Shown here piece after piece: positions 5,516 through 5,840 of a stretch of 5,840 nucleotides of DNA. The notes beneath the pieces were generated by a model. The model had not been told where the DNA came from. It worked only from the letters and a program-made list of their open reading frames with translations, and searched no databases. The position numbers and the translations under genes are program-made. Origin of the DNA: Butyricicoccus sp. OM04-18BH (lineage in GTDB: Bacteria > Bacillota > Clostridia > Oscillospirales > Butyricicoccaceae); contig NZ_QULN01000027.1 in assembly GCF_003481705.1 (NCBI RefSeq), forward strand, positions 289 through 6,128, in the 5' to 3' direction. The first letter of the stretch is position 1. Every line of letters begins with the position of its first letter.

Positions 5516-5840
5516 GTCTACACAAACCAATGACGACTTGTAGGGACACGGTAGCCGATGGGAGGTTATTTTGCCGTGTTCATTTTATTATTTCATTGTT
5601 CGCGTGATCTGCACCAGCTAAAAAAAGCGTAGCCCCTCCATCGGAGCAGTCCGGCTTTGAATATGAAATTAAACAGTACATAACCGATAATACTTTTTCG
5701 TGCGCTTGTGCGGCCTTGTGTCGCGCAGGCGCATTTTGCTTTCCAGACTTCGAGGCAAAGTGTCCCGAGGTGCGGTGCCGTTCTCCGCCGTTACTCCATT
5801 TCGTTTCCGACCAACCCCGAACAAACTGAAATGGAGGATT
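5511..5840. other. Gene-poor right flank, probable leader of the next gene
   Basis: No convincing protein gene is visible in these 330 bases. They hold several imperfect inverted repeats: ACACGG (5546-5551) with CCGTGT (5574-5579), CCGATGGGAGG (5555-5565) with CCTCCATCGG (5635-5644, one bulged base), TGCGC (5701-5705) with GCGCA (5723-5727), and the final hairpin at 5794-5836. A 24-codon reading frame opens at ATG 5558, and a cysteine-rich frame without a start runs from 5608 to a TGA at 5827-5829; neither has a persuasive ribosome binding site. The stretch 5698-5800 is visibly richer in G and C than the DNA to its left. I infer a long structured leader, possibly part of a mobile-element backbone. 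Confidence 0.4.
5794..5837 (+). promoter_or_regulatory. Hairpin covering a Shine-Dalgarno sequence at the window edge
   Basis: CTCCATTTC (5794-5802) pairs perfectly with GAAATGGAG (5828-5836). The stem can continue with GTTT (5803-5806) and AAAC (5823-5826) after one bulged T (5827). The right arm contains most of GGAGG (5833-5837), an excellent ribosome binding site placed so that a start codon should lie just beyond 5840. If transcribed, the hairpin would hide that site and keep translation of the next gene low until it is opened. The next gene is not in the window. Confidence 0.4.

Noticed and set aside
5383..5607. A 74-residue + strand reading frame starting at TTG 5383
   Set aside because: It has no ribosome binding site, its start lies upstream of the predicted transcript start (about 5403), and it is translated straight through both hairpins. 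Its residues look like no protein family.
5657..5691. Promoter with TTGAAT (5657-5662) and GATAAT (5686-5691)
   Set aside because: The spacer is 23 bp, too long for a sigma-A promoter, and the -10 has no extended motif.
5701..5733. Origin of transfer suggested by short inverted repeats (TGCGC/GCGCA) and direct TTGTG repeats
   Set aside because: The repeats are only 5-6 bp, no known nick-site sequence is recognisable and no relaxase gene is in the window.

Overview
The window looks like accessory DNA from a low-to-moderate-GC Firmicute, most likely a gut Clostridia-type organism. The reasons are strong AAGGAG-type ribosome binding sites, ATG starts with ATGA overlaps, sigma-A-like promoters and closest family resemblance to Firmicutes antimicrobial-peptide sensing/transport modules. 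The far right (about 5530-5840) reads like the noncoding leader of a following gene. My impression is that it belongs to the backbone of an integrative conjugative element, but nothing inside the window proves this.

Layout, all on the + strand: 1-67 nothing recognisable; 68-96 a sigma-A-type promoter; 107-129 an operator-like palindrome; 167-198 a repeat-controlled promoter; 221-904 OmpR-family response regulator; 901-1932 intramembrane-sensing-type histidine kinase, overlapping the regulator by 4 bases; 1933-2073 regulatory intergenic region; 2074-2739 ABC ATPase; 2755-5265 large FtsX-type ABC permease; 5278-5306 rho-independent terminator; 5308-5396 a further copy of the regulatory array; 5397-5840 no convincing gene, but two strong hairpins and a final hairpin that covers a Shine-Dalgarno sequence at the window edge.

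The four genes form a sense-and-respond cassette. The kinase has almost no extracellular domain and probably senses through the membrane or the transporter. The regulator then activates the transporter operon, and ATPase plus permease act on a membrane-associated substrate, plausibly a peptide antibiotic, bacteriocin or lipid.

The most interesting signal is regulatory. A 9-bp half-site, consensus GTGA(C/G)(A/G)TTT, occurs ten times. Three pairs are direct repeats with 11-bp periodicity, each placed so that a -10 hexamer starts exactly 26 bp after the first repeat (at 193, 2036 and 5391). Two pairs are inverted repeats lying exactly 57 bp upstream of the direct repeats in the second and third arrays. 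The third array lies beyond the operon terminator and has no protein gene behind it. It points at two strong hairpins, so it may make a regulator-controlled small RNA or a structured leader that ties the sensing system to the gene beyond the window.
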